A stretch of 64,000 nucleotides of DNA. It comes from Lysinibacillus fusiformis. GTDB taxonomy: Bacteria; Bacillota; Bacilli; Bacillales_A; Planococcaceae. Each line of letters starts with the position of its first letter. The stretch's first letter is position 1. The notes beneath the pieces were generated by a model, which did no database searches, had not been told where the DNA came from, and saw only the letters and a program-made list of their open reading frames with translations. The stretch is taken from positions 2,232,001 to 2,296,000 of the forward strand of contig NZ_CP041696.1 in the NCBI RefSeq assembly GCF_007362955.1. Direction: 5' to 3'. A program made the position numbers and the translations under genes. Shown one piece after another: positions 62,399 through 64,000 of the stretch.

Positions 62399-63118
62399 AT
62401 GGGTCGTAAGTGGAACAATATTAAAGAAAAGAAGGCGTCTAAAGATCAAAGCACAAGCCGTGTAAATGCAAAATTTGGTCGCGAAATTTATGTAGCAGCA
62501 AAATCAGGCGAACCAGACCCTGAATCAAACCGCGCCCTTAAAGTTGTCCTTGAACGTGCAAAAACATATAGTGTCCCAAAACATATTATTGAAAAAGCAA
62601 TTGAAAAAGCAAAAGGTGGCGGCGATGAAAACTTCGATGAGTTACGTTATGAAGGTTTTGGTCCAGCTGGCACAATGCTAATCGTAGATGCTTTAACAAA
62701 CAACGTAAATCGTACGGCATCTGATGTGCGTGCAGCATTCGGTAAAAACAATGGCAACATGGGAGTAAGCGGTTCGGTCGCTTATATGTTCGATTCAACA
62801 GCTGTAATTGGTCTAGAAGGTAAATCAGCAGACGAGGTACTTGAGATTTTAATGGAAGCTGATATTGATGCACGTGACATTCTGGAAGAAGAAGAAACAG
62901 TAATTATTTATGCAGAACCAGATCAATTCTTTGCTGCTCAAGAAGCACTAAAAGAAGCAGGCGTATTAGAATTCACAGTAGCTGAGCTTACCATGTTACC
63001 ACAAACAGAAGTTACATTAACTGGTGATGATGTTGCAAAATTCGAAAAATTAATTGATGCATTAGAAGATCTAGATGATGTACAAAATGTTTACCATAAT
63101 GCAGATTTAGACGAATAA
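62399..63118 (+). CDS. yeeN: YebC/TACO1-family regulator (YeeN-like)
   Basis: A 239-residue protein of the YebC/PmpR/TACO1 family: [57 protein letters not shown], and [18 protein letters not shown]. The GRKWNNI start and the overall length match the shorter YeeN group rather than canonical YebC. Family members act on translation through poly-proline stretches or as DNA-binding regulators. ATG 62399 follows AAAGAGAG, and the longer frame from 62348 has no site. Confidence 0.88.
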   Translation: MGRKWNNIKEKKASKDQSTSRVNAKFGREIYVAAKSGEPDPESNRALKVVLERAKTYSVPKHIIEKAIEKAKGGGDENFDELRYEGFGPAGTMLIVDALTNNVNRTASDVRAAFGKNNGNMGVSGSVAYMFDSTAVIGLEGKSADEVLEILMEADIDARDILEEEETVIIYAEPDQFFAAQEALKEAGVLEFTVAELTMLPQTEVTLTGDDVAKFEKLIDALEDLDDVQNVYHNADLDE

Positions 63119-63132
63119 AATTAAATTAAGTT

Positions 63133-63164
63133 AAACCAGTAGCGATATTGCTACTGGTTTTTAA
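63133..63164 (+). terminator. Rho-independent terminator
   Basis: AAACCAGTAGC/GCTACTGGTTT followed by TTAATT, after the yeeN-like gene. Confidence 0.82.
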
Positions 63165-63179
63165 TTAGGGAGGAGAATT

Positions 63180-64000
63180 GTGCAGATTTTTTTAGCAGTC
63201 GTGATATTTTTGGGGACATTATTTTTAGTGATTGTACAGCCACGTAAAATGTCAATTGGTTGGTCGGCATGTTTTGGAGCAGCGACAGCTCTTACACTGG
63301 GTGTAGTTACATGGCATGATGTCGTGGAGGTAACAGATATTGTATGGAATGCAACGTTATCGTTTATAGGAATTATTTTAATTTCGCTTATTCTAGATGA
63401 AATAGGATTTTTTGAATGGGCTGCACTTCATATGGCACAACTTGCAAAAGGTAGTGGGGTTCGCTTATTTATTTATATTGCTTGCCTAGGCGCTATCGTT
63501 TCAGCATTATTTGCAAATGACGGTGCGGCACTCATTTTAACGCCGATTGTTTTAGCTATGGTGCGTAAGCTGGATTTGACAGAGAAGATGGTTTTTCCAT
63601 TTATCATAGCAAGTGGTTTTATTGCGGACACAACATCGCTACCCCTTGTGATTAGCAATTTAACAAATATAGTTTCTGCTGATTATTTTGGTATTGGCTT
63701 TGTGGAATATGCTGTACATATGATTGTGCCAAATATTTTTTCTTTACTAGCAAGTGTAATCGTACTCTATGTTTTTTTTCGGAAATCGATACCAAAGCAT
63801 TATTCAATGGAAACGGTAGAACAACCAGTAGCTGCCATCCGTGATAGAAAGCTATTTAATTTATCTTGGTATATAATAGCAGTTTTATTAATTGGCTTCT
63901 TTTCGAGTGAGTTTTTAAAAATTCCAGTATCTTTTATTTTATGTGGCGTTGCGGCTATCTTTTTATGGCTAGCACGATGCAGTCAACAGATAGATACGAA
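63180..64000 (+). CDS. arsB: ArsB-like arsenite/anion efflux permease (partial, 3' end outside)
   Basis: A GTG at 63180 after GGAGGAG opens a frame that runs to the window end (273 codons seen). Several membrane helices are visible ([42 protein letters not shown]). The ArsB/CitM core [20 protein letters not shown] and the [23 protein letters not shown] block are characteristic of arsenical pump membrane proteins. No arsR or arsC is visible upstream, so induction by arsenic cannot be inferred. The other side lies beyond the window. Confidence 0.85.
   Translation, partial: MQIFLAVVIFLGTLFLVIVQPRKMSIGWSACFGAATALTLGVVTWHDVVEVTDIVWNATLSFIGIILISLILDEIGFFEWAALHMAQLAKGSGVRLFIYIACLGAIVSALFANDGAALILTPIVLAMVRKLDLTEKMVFPFIIASGFIADTTSLPLVISNLTNIVSADYFGIGFVEYAVHMIVPNIFSLLASVIVLYVFFRKSIPKHYSMETVEQPVAAIRDRKLFNLSWYIIAVLLIGFFSSEFLKIPVSFILCGVAAIFLWLARCSQQIDT

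Noticed and set aside
1..64000. CRISPR arrays, transposases, phage genes, tRNA and rRNA genes
   Set aside because: I looked for regular spaced repeats, transposase-like proteins, integrases and tRNA-like cloverleaf ends and found none.

Overview
The window reads as a chromosomal segment of a low-GC, spore-forming Bacillaceae/Caryophanaceae bacterium, most like Lysinibacillus. This rests on AT-rich codon use, many TTG/GTG starts behind strong AGGAGG-type ribosome sites, two T-box leaders, bacillithiol-linked enzymes (BstA/YfiT-like, FosB), a BclB-like spore-surface protein and VmlR, FeuABC and YjaZ homologues. No rRNA, tRNA, insertion sequence, prophage or CRISPR array was found.

Layout. 0-10 kb: small housekeeping and stress genes (YjaZ-type metalloprotease, hypoxanthine-DNA glycosylase, GH114-like protein, AraC regulators, DinB-like proteins) and a VmlR-type ABC-F ribosome-protection gene behind a leader with a transcription terminator. 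10-15 kb: a Fur-boxed catecholate-siderophore uptake operon (binding lipoprotein, two permeases, ATPase, trilactone esterase) next to an AraC regulator. 15-17.6 kb: acetyltransferase, racemase-like protein, lipoprotein, BstA. 17.8-22.7 kb: probable spore-surface cluster (BclB-like C-terminal domain protein, repeat-bearing coiled-coil protein, Cys-rich protein, three-gene operon of unknown proteins). 22.8-23.4 kb: a decayed zinc-starvation locus in which a Zur-boxed L33 paralogue (frameshifted) faces a Zur-boxed YciC-type GTPase (internally deleted). 23.5-30 kb: type III polyketide synthase plus methyltransferase, RsgA paralogue, FosB, HAD phosphatase and a T-box-controlled second methionyl-tRNA synthetase. 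30-41 kb: T-box-controlled leuA, chemoreceptor, small-enzyme genes and the divergent nsrR/hmp nitric-oxide pair.

41-49.2 kb is the most coherent system: a CstR-type persulfide-sensing repressor followed by two rhodaneses, a TusA-rhodanese fusion, a DsrE-like protein, a rhodanese-persulfide dioxygenase, a TusA, a TauE exporter, a DsbA/FrnE-like protein, a TsdA-like dihaem cytochrome and a CoA-disulfide reductase-rhodanese. The same operator-like word (ATAC-N7-GGTAT or close) recurs before several of these genes, so they look like one reactive-sulfur regulon that takes persulfide through sulfite and thiosulfate to tetrathionate or export.

49.5-64 kb: UbiB-like kinase, CwlO-like endopeptidase with a WalR-like box, AI-2E-type transporter, a HEAT protein, a glutathione peroxidase pseudogene, a cobalamin riboswitch driving an adenosyltransferase and a BtuF-like lipoprotein, tyrosine phosphatases, a MATE exporter, an RlmA-type methyltransferase, PlsC, a YebC-family regulator and an arsB-like gene cut by the window end.
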